A DNA stretch of 24,101 nt, taken from RGIG8748 sp045544515. Its GTDB lineage: Bacteria; Bacillota; Clostridia; UMGS1810. Where the stretch lies: the NCBI GenBank assembly GCA_045544515.1, contig JAZPZD010000022.1:1-24101 (forward strand). The letters run 5' to 3'. The translations under genes and the position numbers were made by a program. The stretch's first letter is position 1; the number at the start of each line of letters is the position of its first letter. Positions 23,005 through 24,101 of the stretch are shown here, in pieces. The notes under the pieces are model-generated. The model was not told where the DNA came from and ran no database searches. It saw only the letters and a program-made list of their open reading frames with translations.

Positions 23005-24101
23005 ATAATGGAATTTTTGATGGCAGTTGCAGTTTATGCAGCTGCCTTTCCAGTGTTTGATTTTTTGTAGTTAAACATATGTAGTATTCTTTTTCTGAAT
23101 CTATTAAAATTACGGTATCCGTAAGCGTTTCTTTTTAAAACTTTAATTTTGTTGTTGCATCCCTCGGTAAAGCCGTTGGTGTATGGATAATCAAATGTAT
23201 TAAATATGGATTTAGACCAGTTTTGCAGTGTTGTAGCACATTCTTGATAATCTTTTAATCTACTGTTTTGAGCTATTAAAATCCATTTGGAAAGTAGGTC
23301 TTTCCCTTTGCTTTTGTCTTCACAATCAAGCACTTCATAGAATAATTCTTTTAAATAATAGGCACTTCTTAAATCATCATTAAAGTACAGGAGATATTCA
23401 ACCTGTTCTAATTGTTTGGAATTCAGCTTGTTTCTACGCATTGTTAATACTCTTTTTGAGTGCTTAAATAGTAGTCTGTTTTCTTTTCCATATTTCTTTT
23501 GGATTCTCTTCCTCACTCTTTCAAATGCCCAAATTATCTGCCGTATATAGTGGTATTTATCAACTAATTGGGTAGCTTCTTTTAGGTATATTTCGGATAG
23601 CTCTGAATATGGTTTCCACATATCACTTACAAAGAATTTAACTGCATTTCTTTCGTCACGATTCCATTGCTTTAAGTATGAAACGAGGTGACTTTGCTTT
23701 CTGTCAGGTAATATATCCAACACTGTTCCATCAGCGGGATTAGTGAGTATTACTTGATATTTTTCTTTTCCTGTGTTACCTTTAAATTCATCAATAGAAA
23801 GTACCTTTGGAAGTTCTTTGGGTACATCATAAGCTAACATATCAAAGAAACGAATAATAGTGGAAACAGATAAATTAACTTCTTTAGCGATACTTGTAAA
23901 AGACCTTTCAGATTCTGTTTTCTTAAATATCTCATTGATTAAGCGTAGAGTAACACGATAATATTTAGGTGCAAATGAATTATCTTCGGCAAATCTTTTT
24001 CCACAATGCTTACATACATATCTTCTGTGGTTGTGGATGAGAGTAACATGTTTTCCAAAAGCAGATATGTCTTTGATTTTTCGCTTTCGGTAATCGTGAA
24101 T
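22973..24101 (-). mobile_element. ISL3-family insertion sequence, right part beyond the window
   Basis: The left terminus appears to be at 22973, where GGCTCTTTGTCAATAG begins, resembling the terminal inverted repeats of ISL3-family elements (GGCTCTTTGTCAA type). The transposase stop is 61 bases inside. The element interrupts the 3' end of the AraC gene next to an A-rich 8-base site (22965-22972, CAAAAAAT), fitting the family's 8-bp AT-rich target duplication. The other end and the duplicate lie outside the window, so neither can be confirmed. Confidence 0.78.
23034..24101 (-). CDS. ISL3-family transposase (5' end outside window)
   Basis: 355 residues are visible and the frame stays open to the right edge, so the N-terminus is missing. 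The visible part begins inside the zinc-finger region (RRYVCKHCGKRFAED), followed by a helix-turn-helix (FTSIAKEVNLSVSTIIRFFD). The DDE catalytic domain follows: LSIDEFKG (first Asp), FVSDMWKPY (second Asp) and, near the C-terminus, YTNGFTEGCNNKIKVLKRNA with the catalytic Glu and the family's typical YGYRNFNRFRKRIL tail. The reading frame is uninterrupted, so the enzyme may be active. Base composition is visibly more AT-rich than the flanking genes, consistent with acquisition from elsewhere. The ATG at 23840 is internal and should not be taken as the start. Confidence 0.93.
   Translation of the reverse strand: MHDYRKRKIKDISAFGKHVTLIHNHRRYVCKHCGKRFAEDNSFAPKYYRVTLRLINEIFKKTESERSFTSIAKEVNLSVSTIIRFFDMLAYDVPKELPKVLSIDEFKGNTGKEKYQVILTNPADGTVLDILPDRKQSHLVSYLKQWNRDERNAVKFFVSDMWKPYSELSEIYLKEATQLVDKYHYIRQIIWAFERVRKRIQKKYGKENRLLFKHSKRVLTMRRNKLNSKQLEQVEYLLYFNDDLRSAYYLKELFYEVLDCEDKSKGKDLLSKWILIAQNSRLKDYQECATTLQNWSKSIFNTFDYPYTNGFTEGCNNKIKVLKRNAYGYRNFNRFRKRILHMFNYKKSNTGKAAA

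Noticed and set aside
23840..23840. Start of the transposase at the ATG at 23840
   Set aside because: The frame continues upstream without a stop to 24101 and encodes the family's helix-turn-helix and zinc-finger residues. An apparent frameshift near 23945 disappeared on careful re-reading.

Overview
The window looks like chromosome of an uncultured low-GC, probably spore-forming member of the Clostridia, most likely a gut Oscillospirales-type relative. The evidence is a Gram-positive PolC-type DNA polymerase III, spore maturation genes spmA and spmB, energy-coupling-factor (ECF) S components, a CsaB-type pyruvyl transferase, TTGACA/TATAAT-like promoters and strong AGGAGG-like ribosome binding sites. 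Species-level placement is not possible from the sequence alone.

Region 1 (1-1720, mostly minus strand). A type III pantothenate kinase (coaX) and an ECF S component (probably pantothenate-specific) form a vitamin B5/CoA operon that ends in a hairpin terminator. Just past it, a consensus minus-strand promoter fires off the left edge into a roughly 108-nt, almost continuously paired hairpin. This is an unidentified structured RNA or leader.

Region 2 (1748-3860, plus). A promoter, a 19-codon leader peptide containing Tyr-Tyr-Tyr-Tyr-Leu-Tyr, candidate competing hairpins and an intrinsic terminator precede aroF (DAHP synthase) and tyrA (prephenate dehydrogenase). It reads as a tyrosine-sensing, ribosome-dependent attenuator, and it is the most interesting feature of the window. 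A bidirectional terminator separates it from a convergent membrane-anchored WG-repeat protein gene (3869-5215, minus).

Region 3 (5306-11072, plus). A fused glycosyltransferase/CsaB pyruvyl transferase (cell-wall polymer modification) overlaps mutS2 by an ATGA. spmA and spmB follow. The spmA ribosome binding site lies inside a perfect 12-bp hairpin. A membrane diguanylate cyclase (11191-12336) has its own promoter.

Region 4 (12366-23004, plus). A tight, mainly housekeeping cluster runs metG, tatD, folT-like ECF S component, AEC-family transporter, ispG, polC, and then an AraC-family regulator. The regulator is doubly damaged: an in-frame amber codon cuts its DNA-binding domain, and its last codons are replaced by the end of an insertion sequence.

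Region 5 (22973-24101, minus). This is the 3' end and most of the transposase of an ISL3-family insertion sequence that runs off the right edge.

No tRNA, rRNA or complete CRISPR array was seen. Most of the window is ordinary core genome. The unusual content is regulatory (the tyrosine leader, the left-edge hairpin RNA and the spmA hairpin), plus one gene fusion and one decaying regulator.
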